From: Mycoplasmatota bacterium
Lineage (GTDB): Bacteria > Bacillota_I > Bacilli_A > Izemoplasmatales > Izemoplasmataceae
Assembly (NCBI GenBank): GCA_030600605.1
Contig: JAUVLT010000011.1
Coordinates: forward strand, 1-38,253
DNA: 38,253 nt
Direction of reading: 5' to 3'
Below are positions 23,779 through 35,860 of this stretch, in pieces. Under the pieces are notes generated by a model. It was not told the origin of the DNA and ran no database searches. It saw only the letters and a program-made list of their open reading frames with translations. Made by a program: the position numbers and the translations under genes. The stretch's first letter is position 1. Each line of letters begins with the position of its first letter.

Positions 23779-23804
23779 AAAGGATTCCACGCGGAATCCT
23801 TTTT
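23777..23804. terminator. Bidirectional terminator between HIT gene and pepA
   Basis: Perfect 12-bp stem AAAAAGGATTCC/GGAATCCTTTTT with a 4-nt loop ACGC, A/T tracts on both sides, between convergent genes. Confidence 0.93.
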
Positions 23805-23809
23805 TTATA

Positions 23810-25201
23810 TCAACAAAATAACTCAGTAAATGTTTTTACCATTACTCCAGTAGCCCCTGTTTTTTCAGCAGAAGCAGTTCCTGCGATATCTAAATGAATC
23901 CATTTAGTATCTTTTTCAATGAACGCTTCGATAAATGCTGCTGCTGTACTGGCTCCCGCAAGACGTCCTCCAGAGTTCTTTATATCAGCTACTTTACTTT
24001 CTATTAATTTTCTATAACCTTTAGAAATAGGCATTTCCCATACTTTTTCCTTTGTTTTTTTACTAGCGTCATAAAATTCATTATAAAATTCTTTACTATT
24101 CGTAAATGCACCTGTAAACTCATGTCCTAAAGCTGCTACCATTGCTCCGGTAAGTGTTGCAGTATCAATTACTTTTTTTGCACCTTCTTTTTGAGCAAAC
24201 CATACTGCATCTGCTAAAGTAAGTCTTCCTTCTGCATCGGTAGATATAATTTCAATTGTTTTTCCACTTGCTGCAATTAATATATCATCAGGTACAATTG
24301 CTTCATCACCAATTCTATTGTCTGTTGCAGCTACAATTGCCATAACATTAGCTTTTAATTTTAAACGAGCAATTGCTTCTAAAGCACTAATTACCGCCGC
24401 AGAACCTGCCATATCCACTTTCATACCAGGCATACTTTGTGGAGTTTTCAATGAATATCCACCAGTATCGTACATTACTCCCTTTCCAACTAAAGCTGTC
24501 GGATCATTAAATGTATCTTTTCCTTGATACTTAACTAAAATAAGTTTAGGTTCTACTGTGCTTCCTTTATTAACACCTAAGAAGGCTCCCATATTCATAT
24601 CTTCTATTTCTTTTTTATTATAAATCTTAACAGAAACATTATCATGCTTTTCAAGTTTTTTAGCATAATTAGCTAAATCTTGTGCATTTAAATGATTATA
24701 TGGAGTATTTACCAAATCACGGGCATGATTCATACAATCACCGTAGATATATCCCTTTTTAACAACGTTATATATAGCTGTTTCTCCGTAATAATAGAAA
24801 ACGACATCTTTTTCTTCTTTTTTAGATTTAAATTTATTCATTTTGTAGCTTTGTGTCATTAAATTTTCTGATAAATCTTGTATTATTTCTAAATATGCTT
24901 CGTTTTCAAATGAATCAACAACAATACAAGTATCTTCTTTCAATTTTGCAATTTTATTAAAAATCTTGTTTCTCTTTTCTAAGTCATCTAAATCTTCAAA
25001 ATTTACCACATGAATCTTTTTTGATTTTAATTTACCTAATGTAAAAATAGTGGTAAATGGCTCAGTTGACAGTTCTTTTATCATGCCATCAAAAATGCTA
25101 TTTAACTCTTTTACAATTGGATTTTTAATATTATTAGTTATAACAATATCATTTTTTTCTTCTAATAATGTGAATGTTTTTTGTTCTCTAATGTCTGTCA
25201 T
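23810..25201 (-). CDS. M17 family leucyl aminopeptidase
   Basis: Cytoplasmic two-metal aminopeptidase of the PepA/LAP family. The metal-binding Lys/Asp are in VGKGVMYDTGGYSLK, followed by MKVDMAGSAAV and the signature STDAEGRLTLADA (usually NTDAEGRL). The catalytic Arg is in AEGR. 463 aa is slightly short for the family. The N-terminal domain (about residues 1-165) is divergent. AGGAGG precedes the ATG by about 5 nt. It starts 8 bp after serS, so it is probably transcribed from the serS T-box promoter, which would tie peptide breakdown to serine-tRNA charging. Confidence 0.93.
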   Translation of the reverse strand: MTDIREQKTFTLLEEKNDIVITNNIKNPIVKELNSIFDGMIKELSTEPFTTIFTLGKLKSKKIHVVNFEDLDDLEKRNKIFNKIAKLKEDTCIVVDSFENEAYLEIIQDLSENLMTQSYKMNKFKSKKEEKDVVFYYYGETAIYNVVKKGYIYGDCMNHARDLVNTPYNHLNAQDLANYAKKLEKHDNVSVKIYNKKEIEDMNMGAFLGVNKGSTVEPKLILVKYQGKDTFNDPTALVGKGVMYDTGGYSLKTPQSMPGMKVDMAGSAAVISALEAIARLKLKANVMAIVAATDNRIGDEAIVPDDILIAASGKTIEIISTDAEGRLTLADAVWFAQKEGAKKVIDTATLTGAMVAALGHEFTGAFTNSKEFYNEFYDASKKTKEKVWEMPISKGYRKLIESKVADIKNSGGRLAGASTAAAFIEAFIEKDTKWIHLDIAGTASAEKTGATGVMVKTFTELFC

Positions 25202-25209
25202 ATATCCTC

Positions 25210-26484
25210 CTATTTAATTATTTCTGTTTTCATATAAGGTACTAAAACCTCAGGTATAACAATTGTACCATCTTTTTGTTGAAAGTTCTCCAATATTGCT
25301 ACAACAGTTCTCCCTATCGCTAATCCTGAACCATTTAATGTATGTACATATTCTGGTTTTGAATCCTTACTTCTTTTAAATTTGATATTTCCTCTTCTAG
25401 CTTGGTAATCTTCAGCATTTGAAATACTACCTATTTCGCGATATGTGTTATATGAAGGTAACCATACTTCAATATCATATGTTTTTCTCATTGAAAAACC
25501 TAAATCTCCAGTACAAAGAATTACTACTCGGTATGGTAGATTCAATAACTTTAATACTTTCTCGCTATTTTCAAGCATTAAATCAAGTTCTTTATAAGAA
25601 TCTTCTGGAGTTGTAAATTTAATTAACTCCACTTTGTTAAATTGATGTAATCTTATAATTCCCCTGGTATCTCTTCCAGCACTACCTGATTCCTGTCTGA
25701 AAGCAGTAGTAAAAGCACAATACTTAATTGGTAATTCATTAATATTTAGTATTTCATCACGATGATAATTTATTGTTGGAACTTCAGCAGTAGGATTAAG
25801 ATATAAATCTCTCTTATCAATCAATTTGAAAGCATCATCTTTAAATTTAGGAAATTGTCCTGATGCAGTCATAGAATCTTCATTAATAATATATGGCGGA
25901 ATAGTTTCTTTATAATTGTGCTCGAAAACGTGTAAGTCGATCATGAAATTAATTAGTGCTCTTTCAAGCCTAGCACCTAAACCTTTATATATAACAAAGC
26001 GACTTCCAGATATTTTACTAGCTCTTTCAAAATCCAAAATATCTAGTTTTGTAGCCAATTCCCAGTGTGGGAGTGGTTCAAAATCAAATGTTGGAATATT
26101 GCCAACTTTTTTAACTTCAATATTTTCTGTATCATCTTTCCCGATAGGAATATCTTCTTTCGGAATATTTGGAGTCTCTAGCAATTTTAAATTTATAAAT
26201 CCTTCAATATCTCGTAACTCGTCTTCAAACTTTTTAATCTCGACCCCAATGTTTTCAACTTTTTTTAATATCTCAGAAACATCTTTTCCTTCTCGCTTGT
26301 ATAATCCAATTTGTTTACTTGTTTCATTGCGTAAAGCCTTTATTGATTCAACTTGAATTATTATTTCTCTACGACGTTTATCTTTTTCTACAAGATTATA
26401 CAAATAAGAGAAATCTCCTTCTCTTCGATTCAATAATTCCACATAATAATCTGTTTTTTCTCTAATTAATTTAATATCTAACAT
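25210..26484 (-). CDS. serS: Seryl-tRNA synthetase
   Basis: Class II synthetase charging tRNA-Ser. The N-terminal coiled-coil arm spans about residues 25-105. Motif 2 is [20 protein letters not shown] and motif 3 lies around [16 protein letters not shown], with [10 protein letters not shown] in the Ser-binding site. 424 aa. The longer frame begins with TTG at 26490 directly after the SD. The ATG at 26484 lies 9 nt after AGGAGG and gives the family N-terminus [10 protein letters not shown]. Controlled by a T-box whose specifier reads TCT (Ser). Confidence 0.97.
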   Translation of the reverse strand: MLDIKLIREKTDYYVELLNRREGDFSYLYNLVEKDKRRREIIIQVESIKALRNETSKQIGLYKREGKDVSEILKKVENIGVEIKKFEDELRDIEGFINLKLLETPNIPKEDIPIGKDDTENIEVKKVGNIPTFDFEPLPHWELATKLDILDFERASKISGSRFVIYKGLGARLERALINFMIDLHVFEHNYKETIPPYIINEDSMTASGQFPKFKDDAFKLIDKRDLYLNPTAEVPTINYHRDEILNINELPIKYCAFTTAFRQESGSAGRDTRGIIRLHQFNKVELIKFTTPEDSYKELDLMLENSEKVLKLLNLPYRVVILCTGDLGFSMRKTYDIEVWLPSYNTYREIGSISNAEDYQARRGNIKFKRSKDSKPEYVHTLNGSGLAIGRTVVAILENFQQKDGTIVIPEVLVPYMKTEIIK

Positions 26485-26721
26485 CCTCAACTACCTCCTA
26501 AAAATAATAAAAATCACCCTTAATTTAAGGGCGACTTGATTTCGCGGTACCACCTTATTTAGGGCTTTTCCCCTATCTTGAATGTTTTTTAACGGGAACG
26601 ACCCGGGGATAATTAATCCCACTCCGAGATAGATTTCATACAATATCTTTGTTAGTTCTCACCATCACTAACTCTCTTTAGAAAGAATACTGTATTACTT
26701 AGTCTCATCAGCGTATTTCTT
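26485..26721 (-). promoter_or_regulatory. T-box leader of serS-pepA (specifier TCT)
   Basis: The 346-base gap between serS and gyrA holds this leader, its promoter and the gyrA terminator. The T-box core (AAGGTGGTACCGCG, 26543-26556) precedes a terminator. The Stem I terminal loop contains GATGGTGAGAA. The specifier loop reads GAAA-TCT-A, with TCT at 26631-26633, a Ser codon. Confidence 0.93.
26514..26534 (-). terminator. Regulated terminator of the serS T-box leader
   Basis: 9-bp stem (26514-26522 with 26526-26534, one G-U), 3-nt loop, followed by TTTTTA on the minus strand. Confidence 0.88.
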
Positions 26722-26727
26722 GTCTTG

Positions 26728-26756
26728 ATAATAACAAAATATCAATATTTTGTCAA
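26728..26756 (-). promoter_or_regulatory. Promoter of the serS T-box leader
   Basis: Perfect -35 TTGACA (26751-26756), 17-bp spacer, TATTAT (26728-26733). Confidence 0.82.
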
Positions 26757-26795
26757 TCTATTGATATGTGTTTTATGTAAATTAATTCCTAAAGA

Positions 26796-26824
26796 AAAAC
26801 AGATACAAAATTTGTATCTGTTTT
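26796..26824 (-). terminator. Terminator of gyrA
   Basis: 13-bp stem AAAACAGATACAA/TTGTATCTGTTTT with a 3-nt apex, 6 bp past the gyrA stop. Confidence 0.9.
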
Positions 26825-26830
26825 ATCAAT

Positions 26831-29362
26831 TTATTCTTCTTTTATTTCTACTTGCTCAACTTGTTCTAATATTTCTGTATTATCTTTTGTATCCTCTTCA
26901 AATATTTCCTCTTCTTGTTTAGGCACAATAGCTATTGTGGCAACTTTATGCCCCTCATTAAGTTTAATTAAGCGTACTCCTTGAGTTGATCTTTTAGAAG
27001 TAGCTATTTGTTCAATCGGAACTCTTATTATCATACCTTTTGTAGTTGTAATTATTAAATCTTCATTTCCTGAAACACTCTTTAATTTTTTTAATTGTCC
27101 ATTTTTTTCAGTGATATTAAGTGTTTTAACACCTTTCCCACCACGATTTTGTTGTCTATACTCGTCAACAATAGTTCGCTTACCATAGCCATTTTCCGTT
27201 ACTACAAGTATTTGATTCTTTTCTTCTGTGACTATTGTAAATCCAATAACTTCAACTGGTTCACTAATTAAGATTCCTCTTACTCCACTTGCTACTCTTC
27301 CCATATGACGAGCTTTTGTTTCGCTAAATCTAATTGCTTTACCATTTGAAGCTCCAATAATTACATCTCTTGTTCCATCGGTTAATCTTACAGCTAATAA
27401 TTCATCTCCTTCGCGAAGATTAATTGCTTTTATACCTGATGTCCTAATATTTTTAAAGTCAGATACTAGTGTTCTTTTAACAATACCTCTTTTTGTAGCG
27501 AAAAATAGGAAGTTTTCACTTTCAAAATCATCTATTTTTGCCACTGCAGCTAATGTTTCACCTTCATCTAAATTCAAAAGATTTACAATTGGCAATCCTT
27601 TTGATGTGCGTCCATAATTAGGCATTTTGTATCCTTTCATCTTATAAACTCTACCTTTATTTGTAAAGAACAAGATGAAATCATGTGTTGAACAGCTTAT
27701 AATGTGATCAACTACATCATCTTCGTTTGTTTTTATCCCTGTCATTCCTTTACCACCACGATTTTGAGTTTTGTAAATGTCAGTATTCATACGTTTACAA
27801 TATCCACTTGCTGTGATCGTTATAATTATATCTTCAACAGGAATTAAATCTTCGTCTTCAATGTCTAAATCCATTGCTAAACTTATTTCTGAACGACGAG
27901 GATCTGAAAATCTATTCTTTATATCAATTAGTTGTTTTTTAATTATTTCATACTTTTTATCTTCATTATTTAAAATGTATTCTAAACTTTCAATTGTCCC
28001 CATCAAATCTTTTAGTTCTTTTTCTAATCTTTCTCCTTCGAGCCCAGATAATCTTCTTAAACGCATTTCTAGTATCGCTTTTGCTTGTTCAGATGATAAT
28101 TCAAAACGATTTATTAATTGTTTTTCTGCATCGTCATATGATTCTCTAATTGTTTTAATCACTTTATCAATATTTTTTAAAGCAATTAATAATCCATTTA
28201 AAATATGCGCTCTTGTTTTAGCTCTACGAAGTTCAAATGCTGTTTTACGAGTTAAAACTTCAATTTGGTGAGACACATAATGTATTAAAGACTCTTTTAT
28301 TGGCAATACTTTTGGTTGATTATTTACAAGTGCCAACATATTTATTCCAAAAGTAGTTTGAAGTGGTGTGAATTTATACAAGTTATTAAGTGTTACATCA
28401 GCATTGATATCTCTTCGTAACTCAATTACCACTCTAATTCCTTTACGGTTTGATTCATCTCTTAAATCAGTTATTCCTTCAATTCTCTTTTCTTTTGCAA
28501 GTTCTGCGATTTTTTCAATTAATCGAGATTTATTAACTTGATAAGGAATTTCTGTGATAATAATTGATTTTTTTCCATTTCTTTTTTCAATTATTTCAGT
28601 CTTAGCGCGTATCTTTATTGAGCCATTTCCAGTTTCATAAGCTTTTCTTAATCCTGTCATTCCCATGATTGTACCACCTGTAGGAAAATCAGGACCTTTT
28701 ATGTGTTGCATTAATTCTTCAGTAGTTATATCGTTATTTTCAATATAAGCTAAAATACCATCAATAACTTCTCCTAAATTATGAGGAGGAATGTTAGTTG
28801 CCATTCCTACAGCTATACCTGTTGAACCATTTACCAATAAATTAGGAAATTTTGATGGTAATACTGTTGGTTCTCTTTCTGATCCATCATAATTATCGGC
28901 AAAATCAATTGTATCTTTTTTAATATCTGCCATCATTTCAGATGTTATTTTGTGCATTCTTGCTTCTGTATAACGCATCGCAGCTGCACCATCTCCGTCT
29001 ATTGAACCAAAGTTTCCATGTCCATTTACAAGTGGGTATCGGTAACTAAATGTTTGGGCCATTCGAACCATAGCATCATAGATTGCTGTATCACCATGAG
29101 GATGATATTTCCCCATAACATCTCCGACAATACGAGCTGATTTTTTAAAAGCTTTATCAGGATAGACTCCTAGTTCATCCATTCCAAATAAAATTCTTCT
29201 ATGAACAGGTTTTAATCCATCTCTAACATCTGGTAAAGCTCTTGATACAATAACACTCATCGCATAACTAAGAAATGATGTTTTCATCTCAGTTGTTATG
29301 TTAATTTCTTTTATATTGTCAAATGTGCTGTTATTTTCTTCAAGATTATTTATTTCATCCAT
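26831..29362 (-). CDS. gyrA: DNA gyrase subunit A
   Basis: Breakage-reunion subunit of gyrase. The catalytic Tyr is in [10 protein letters not shown] (about residue 131), and the quinolone-pocket segment reads [11 protein letters not shown], with Thr at the position of E. coli Ser83. The C-terminal wrapping domain carries the GyrA-box-like QNRGGKG twice (near residues 530 and 760). This supports gyrase rather than topoisomerase IV. The ATG at 29371 directly abuts AGGAG, while the ATG at 29362 is 9 nt away and is preferred (843 aa). It starts 12 bp after gyrB. The C-terminal tail is Glu-rich. Confidence 0.97.
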   Translation of the reverse strand: MDEINNLEENNSTFDNIKEINITTEMKTSFLSYAMSVIVSRALPDVRDGLKPVHRRILFGMDELGVYPDKAFKKSARIVGDVMGKYHPHGDTAIYDAMVRMAQTFSYRYPLVNGHGNFGSIDGDGAAAMRYTEARMHKITSEMMADIKKDTIDFADNYDGSEREPTVLPSKFPNLLVNGSTGIAVGMATNIPPHNLGEVIDGILAYIENNDITTEELMQHIKGPDFPTGGTIMGMTGLRKAYETGNGSIKIRAKTEIIEKRNGKKSIIITEIPYQVNKSRLIEKIAELAKEKRIEGITDLRDESNRKGIRVVIELRRDINADVTLNNLYKFTPLQTTFGINMLALVNNQPKVLPIKESLIHYVSHQIEVLTRKTAFELRRAKTRAHILNGLLIALKNIDKVIKTIRESYDDAEKQLINRFELSSEQAKAILEMRLRRLSGLEGERLEKELKDLMGTIESLEYILNNEDKKYEIIKKQLIDIKNRFSDPRRSEISLAMDLDIEDEDLIPVEDIIITITASGYCKRMNTDIYKTQNRGGKGMTGIKTNEDDVVDHIISCSTHDFILFFTNKGRVYKMKGYKMPNYGRTSKGLPIVNLLNLDEGETLAAVAKIDDFESENFLFFATKRGIVKRTLVSDFKNIRTSGIKAINLREGDELLAVRLTDGTRDVIIGASNGKAIRFSETKARHMGRVASGVRGILISEPVEVIGFTIVTEEKNQILVVTENGYGKRTIVDEYRQQNRGGKGVKTLNITEKNGQLKKLKSVSGNEDLIITTTKGMIIRVPIEQIATSKRSTQGVRLIKLNEGHKVATIAIVPKQEEEIFEEDTKDNTEILEQVEQVEIKEE

Positions 29363-29374
29363 TTTATTCATCTC

Positions 29375-32359
<2,985 letters not shown>

Positions 32360-32360
<1 letters not shown>

Positions 32361-32572
32361 TATTTACCTATTTTATAAGTTCCAATACCCTTTATTAAAA
32401 CTTTATCACCTGGGTATAGTTTCTTTCCTCTTCTAGCTTCTAAAATATCATTAACATAGATGGTATATTCTTCTAAAATCGCTTTTACCATTCCACCTGA
32501 GGAAACAATATTAGTAAACTTGATAAATTGGCCTAAAGTTATATATTCACTCCTGATAATTATCTTCTCCAT
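32360..32572 (-). CDS. yaaA: S4-domain RNA-binding protein YaaA (RlbA-like)
   Basis: 70-aa S4-like RNA-binding protein normally encoded between dnaN and recF in Firmicutes. The S4 core is visible as YITLGQFIKFTNIVSSGGMVK followed by YVNDILEARRGKKLYPGD. An upstream ATG at 32590 has no SD. The ATG at 32572 follows AAAGTGG and gives the expected length. In Bacillus the homologue is linked to 50S ribosome assembly. A strong promoter lies just upstream, so this operon can be expressed separately from dnaN. Confidence 0.92.
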
Positions 32573-32606
32573 AAAACCACTTTCTTTCATATATATTATT
32601 ATATAT

Positions 32607-32635
32607 ATTATATAATAAAGATATAATAATTACAA
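32607..32635 (-). promoter_or_regulatory. Promoter of the yaaA-recF-gyrB-gyrA operon
   Basis: -35 TTGTAA (32630-32635), 17-bp spacer, perfect TATAAT (32607-32612). It lies after the dnaN terminator, so the gyrase operon has its own start. Confidence 0.75.
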
Positions 32636-32656
32636 GCCAATTGAGCAAGTATATAA

Positions 32657-32678
32657 AAAAAGTCCCGGAGGACTTTTT
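32657..32678 (-). terminator. Terminator of dnaN
   Basis: 9-bp stem AAAAAGTCC/GGACTTTTT with a 4-nt loop, followed by TTTTTTTATA on the minus strand, 4 bp past the dnaN stop. Confidence 0.92.
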
Positions 32679-32681
32679 ATC

Positions 32682-33806
32682 TTATTCTGTTCTTACCGGA
32701 AGTATTAATTGAAGCATATTTTCATCATAATCACCTTTAATTATGAATGGTCTTATCTCACCGGTAAAATTAATTGTAACTTCACTTGAATTGAAGATTT
32801 TTAAGGCATCTAAAATATATTTAGAACTAAACGCAATTTTGATAGGAGCACCAATTATTTCATCAACTGGATACACCTCTTCTAAAACTTTACCTATTTC
32901 AGGACTATTAGATGTTATTTCAACAATATTGTCTTGTCTTAATTGTAATTTAACAATTGCATTATTTCCATCTCTACTTGAAAGTAAACTAGCTCTTTCA
33001 ATCGCTGTAAATAGGTTTTCTTTGTTAAATTTAATAATGATTGGAAATTCAGTTGGAATTAATTTTGATGTTTCTGGATAATTTCCTTCTAACAAACGTG
33101 ATTGAAATAATAAACTTCTATATTTAAATAAAATTTTTGAATTATCAAAATGTAATTCAACCATTTCGTTATTATTTTCAAGTACTTTTATTAATTCATC
33201 TAAACTACGGCCTGGAATTATAATGTTTAATGGTTCATAAACTTCATTTAATTCAATTTGTTTTTGACTTAATCGATAACTATCTGTAGCTATTGCTATT
33301 AATTTATTTCCATCAATTTTAAAATTAACACCTGTTAAAATTGGTCTGTTTTCAATAGATGAAGTAGCAAAAGCTGTTTGTCTAATAATTGTTTTCAAAG
33401 TTCTTACATTGATTTTTATAGATTTAATTTTTTCACTAAATTCTAATTCAGGATAATCGTCTATGTCCATCATATTTAATGTGATATCTGATCTGTCAGC
33501 TTCTATTCTTATCATGTTATCTACGACAGATGATATAACAACCTTTAATCCATCTAGTTTTCTAATGATTTCAATAAAATATTTACCAGGTATTAAAACG
33601 GATCCTTGTTTTTTAATTGCTAAGCTTGGATCTTTAATTACTAATTTAATAGCAATATCTGAATTACTAGTAGTAATAATTAAATGATCTTCAAGAACAT
33701 CTAATTTAATACCTTGTAAAGCAGGATTAGGTGTTTTGTTTGATAATGCTTTTTGAGCAATTATCAAATTGTTAAGTAATATGTCTTTATTAATTTGAAA
33801 ATTCAT
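32682..33806 (-). CDS. dnaN: DNA polymerase III beta sliding clamp
   Basis: Ring-shaped processivity clamp; 374 aa with three repeated domains. Recognisable segments are the N-terminal MNFQINKDILLNNLIIAQKA, ATDSYRLSQ in the second domain, and the C-terminal LILPVRTE. SD AGAGGTGAT precedes the ATG. Downstream of dnaA with an intergenic region that carries DnaA boxes and an extended -10 promoter, so it can be transcribed alone or with dnaA. Confidence 0.97.
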   Translation of the reverse strand: MNFQINKDILLNNLIIAQKALSNKTPNPALQGIKLDVLEDHLIITTSNSDIAIKLVIKDPSLAIKKQGSVLIPGKYFIEIIRKLDGLKVVISSVVDNMIRIEADRSDITLNMMDIDDYPELEFSEKIKSIKINVRTLKTIIRQTAFATSSIENRPILTGVNFKIDGNKLIAIATDSYRLSQKQIELNEVYEPLNIIIPGRSLDELIKVLENNNEMVELHFDNSKILFKYRSLLFQSRLLEGNYPETSKLIPTEFPIIIKFNKENLFTAIERASLLSSRDGNNAIVKLQLRQDNIVEITSNSPEIGKVLEEVYPVDEIIGAPIKIAFSSKYILDALKIFNSSEVTINFTGEIRPFIIKGDYDENMLQLILPVRTE

Positions 33807-33858
33807 CCAATCACCTCTTATTAATTATTGTTTTTATTTATTATTGTTATTAGTGTTG
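33807..33858 (-). other. Candidate DNA unwinding element with DnaA-trio-like repeats
   Basis: Immediately after two tandem DnaA boxes the minus strand reads CAACA then CTA ATA ACA ATA ATA, followed by more A/T-rich sequence to the dnaN SD. Spacing and strand match the DnaA-trio arrangement known from Bacillus, though only the first triplet is an exact trio. Confidence 0.4.
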
Positions 33859-33875
33859 TGTGGAAATGTGGAAAC
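33859..33875 (-). promoter_or_regulatory. Two tandem DnaA boxes between dnaA and dnaN
   Basis: Minus strand GTTTCCACA (33867-33875) and ATTTCCACA (33859-33867) share one base. Each matches TTWTNCACA except at the first base. They lie in the dnaN leader, downstream of its -10 box. Confidence 0.6.
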
Positions 33876-33893
33876 AATCAAAAATCTATATAT

Positions 33894-33899
33894 ATTATA
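33894..33899 (-). promoter_or_regulatory. Extended -10 promoter of dnaN
   Basis: Minus strand TGGTATAAT, upstream of the two DnaA boxes. The -35 is not recognisable. Transcripts would start near 33887 and run across the boxes. Confidence 0.5.
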
Positions 33900-33929
33900 C
33901 CATATAATTAGGTTTTAAGTGTATTTATT

Positions 33930-35303
33930 TTAGTTTTCTCCACATTTTATACGTAATTTCTCCACATCGTTTTTAACATCTTTATTCATTTCTATTTCGT
34001 TAGTTATTTTTTCAACAGAATGCATTACGGTTGAATGATCTCTATTGTTAAAATATGTTCCAATTTTTTTATAAGGTATGTCGTACATTGTCTTAATTAA
34101 ATACATAGAAATTTGTCTTGGAAAGACATATTTAAATGTTCTTTTTCTAGATATTAAATCAATAGTTGTAATACGGTAATAATCACTAACTATACTTAAA
34201 ATATTATTAATTTTATTTTGATTTAAAAAATTACTATTATTACGTGGTTTAACAAGGTTTTCTAAGGCTAATTCAGCGTTTTTAACGTTAAAATCTAAAT
34301 TAAAAGCAGTACAATAAAACAATACTCTTTTTAATGCTCCTTCTAATTCTCTAACATTATTGTCAAAAACACTAGCAATATATTCAAGTACATCGTCTGG
34401 AATTAATGATGAATCAGACGTTTCAGCTGTTAATTTTTTCTTAAGAATTTTTATTCTTAAATCTAGAGCAGGTCTACTAATATCAACGGTAACTCCCCAT
34501 TCAAATCTAGAAGTTAATCTAGACATTATGTCTTTAAGCTCACTAGCGCTTCGATCACTAGTTATTACAATTTGTTTTTGAGTCCCATGTAGTGTTTCAA
34601 AAAGTTTAAAAAATTCCTTTTGAGATTTATCTTTCTTTGCTAAAAATTGAATATCATCTACTAATAATACATCTACATCACGATATTTTTGATTAAATTC
34701 TTCAAACTTTCTTTTACTAGCAGATCTAACATATTCTTCTACAAATTGATCCGTTTTTACATATAATACCTTTTTATTCATGTCACCTTCTAAAATATAA
34801 TTACCAACACACTGCATAAGATGGGTTTTTCCTAAACCAACATCACCAAAAATAAAAAGTGGATTAGCAACAATACCTGGTTGATCAGCAATCTTAATAG
34901 CGCTGGTATAAGCCAATCTATTTGAATTACCTACTACAAAACTATCAAAACTATAACTAGCATTTAAGTTACCTTGTAAATATTTATTATTAGAGTTGGA
35001 ATTAGCGGAAGTTAAAGTAAATTCTTTTGTATCTGCTAATTCGTCACTAGCTTGATCTTCAGTCATTATTCTGAATTTGTGAATCTCATCAAGTTTTAAT
35101 CTTAAATATCTATTTAATTTGTTCAAATATAATATTTCTATACGTTTTTTTATAAAATCATTTGGAGCTACAATATATATATAATTGTTAACGACCTTAA
35201 AAACAGTATTCACAGGTTCAAAAATATCTGCGAATACTACTTCTTCAAGGTCGTTTTCTAATTCTAACTTAATTTCATCCCATATTTTACTGTATTTTTC
35301 CAC
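33930..35303 (-). CDS. dnaA: Chromosomal replication initiator DnaA
   Basis: AAA+ initiator that binds DnaA boxes and melts the origin. Domain I is about residues 1-85 and a short Asn/Ser-rich domain II about 95-115. Domain III has Walker A GDVGLGKTH and Walker B VLLVDDIQFL. Domain IV has the helix-turn-helix signature FNNRDHSTVMHS. The longest frame begins with GTG at 35312, which lies in the SD GAGGTGA. The GTG at 35303, 5 nt after it, gives 457 aa starting MEKYSKIWDEIK and is preferred. First gene leftwards of the origin; DnaA boxes upstream suggest autoregulation. Confidence 0.97.
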   Translation of the reverse strand: MEKYSKIWDEIKLELENDLEEVVFADIFEPVNTVFKVVNNYIYIVAPNDFIKKRIEILYLNKLNRYLRLKLDEIHKFRIMTEDQASDELADTKEFTLTSANSNSNNKYLQGNLNASYSFDSFVVGNSNRLAYTSAIKIADQPGIVANPLFIFGDVGLGKTHLMQCVGNYILEGDMNKKVLYVKTDQFVEEYVRSASKRKFEEFNQKYRDVDVLLVDDIQFLAKKDKSQKEFFKLFETLHGTQKQIVITSDRSASELKDIMSRLTSRFEWGVTVDISRPALDLRIKILKKKLTAETSDSSLIPDDVLEYIASVFDNNVRELEGALKRVLFYCTAFNLDFNVKNAELALENLVKPRNNSNFLNQNKINNILSIVSDYYRITTIDLISRKRTFKYVFPRQISMYLIKTMYDIPYKKIGTYFNNRDHSTVMHSVEKITNEIEMNKDVKNDVEKLRIKCGEN

Positions 35304-35331
35304 GATGTTCACCTCATATTATCTCATATAA

Positions 35332-35340
35332 AATATAACA
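35332..35340 (-). promoter_or_regulatory. Extended -10 promoter of dnaA
   Basis: Minus strand TGTTATATT about 29 nt before the GTG start, -35 weak. A DnaA box (35382-35390) lies about 40 bp upstream, a plausible autoregulatory site. Confidence 0.4.
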
Positions 35341-35381
35341 TAGATTTTGTATTAAATAAATTAAAAGTTTCCCACAAAAAA

Positions 35382-35390
35382 TGTGGAAAA
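35382..35390 (-). promoter_or_regulatory. DnaA box TTTTCCACA
   Basis: Full match to TTWTNCACA on the minus strand, upstream of the dnaA promoter. Confidence 0.7.
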
Positions 35391-35461
35391 ATAATTATAA
35401 CAAATGTTTTTCCACCTTCTTTCCAAATTGAGTAAGTGAGTTATATAGCCATTGTATACCT

Positions 35462-35470
35462 TTATACACT
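35462..35470 (+). promoter_or_regulatory. DnaA box TTATACACT
   Basis: Eight of nine bases match TTATNCACA; the last base differs. Confidence 0.5.
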
Positions 35471-35501
35471 TTTCCAATTGTTGTTAATAGACAATTTCCA
35501 C

Positions 35502-35510
35502 CTTTCCACA
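35502..35510 (+). promoter_or_regulatory. DnaA box CTTTCCACA
   Basis: Matches TTWTNCACA except the first base. A weaker partner, ATTTCCACC, lies directly before it at 35494-35502. Confidence 0.5.
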
Positions 35511-35550
35511 TTTCAGTGTGTCAAAAACACGAACTAAAGCCGTTTTTTAG

Positions 35551-35559
35551 TGTGGATAA
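35551..35559 (-). promoter_or_regulatory. Perfect DnaA box TTATCCACA
   Basis: The only exact consensus box in the region, bordering an AT-rich run that leads to the rpmH promoter. Confidence 0.8.
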
Positions 35560-35602
35560 CTTTTTAAATTTTGTATGAATAAATTTTTTTTAAAGATTAG
35601 TA

Positions 35603-35631
35603 TTGACACATTTTTTTATTGCATATATAAT
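35603..35631 (+). promoter_or_regulatory. Consensus promoter of rpmH
   Basis: Perfect TTGACA (35603-35608), 17-bp spacer, perfect TATAAT (35626-35631). The strongest-looking promoter in the window, as expected for a ribosomal protein gene. Confidence 0.9.
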
Positions 35632-35675
35632 TGTATAGCATGGTTTTTAACATATGAAGTAGGAGGTGTTGATGT

Positions 35676-35822
35676 ATGCCAAAAAGAACATACCAACCGA
35701 ACAAACGTAAAAGAGCGAAGACTCATGGGTTTATGGAAAGAATGAGTTCGCCAACTGGAAGAAGAGTTTTAGCTAGAAGAAGAGCTAAAGGACGTAAAAA
35801 ATTAACTGTATCAGATGAATAA
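35676..35822 (+). CDS. rpmH: 50S ribosomal protein L34
   Basis: 48-aa basic protein starting [19 protein letters not shown] and containing [20 protein letters not shown], the L34 signature. The length is slightly above the usual 44 because of an acidic tail ending SDE. AGGAGGTG lies 7 nt before the ATG. It is the first gene rightwards of the origin and is followed by rnpA after a long hairpin. Confidence 0.97.
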   Translation: MPKRTYQPNKRKRAKTHGFMERMSSPTGRRVLARRRAKGRKKLTVSDE

Positions 35823-35860
35823 TTTTTATTAAACATCATATAATATTATATAAATACCTG

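Larger units (their letters stand above)
35304..35675. other. Replication origin region (oriC, upstream half)
   Basis: This 372-bp gene-free stretch lies between divergent dnaA and rpmH, where gene polarity flips. It contains a perfect TTATCCACA (minus, 35551-35559), TTTTCCACA (minus, 35382-35390) and near matches on the plus strand at 35408-35416, 35462-35470 and 35502-35510. AT-rich runs occupy 35560-35600. The rpmH promoter is at its right end and the dnaA promoter at its left end. Confidence 0.85.

Noticed and set aside
27777-28271. 164-codon plus-strand frame inside gyrA
   Set aside because: Shadow of the conserved gyrA frame; low-complexity Ser/Ile-rich translation.
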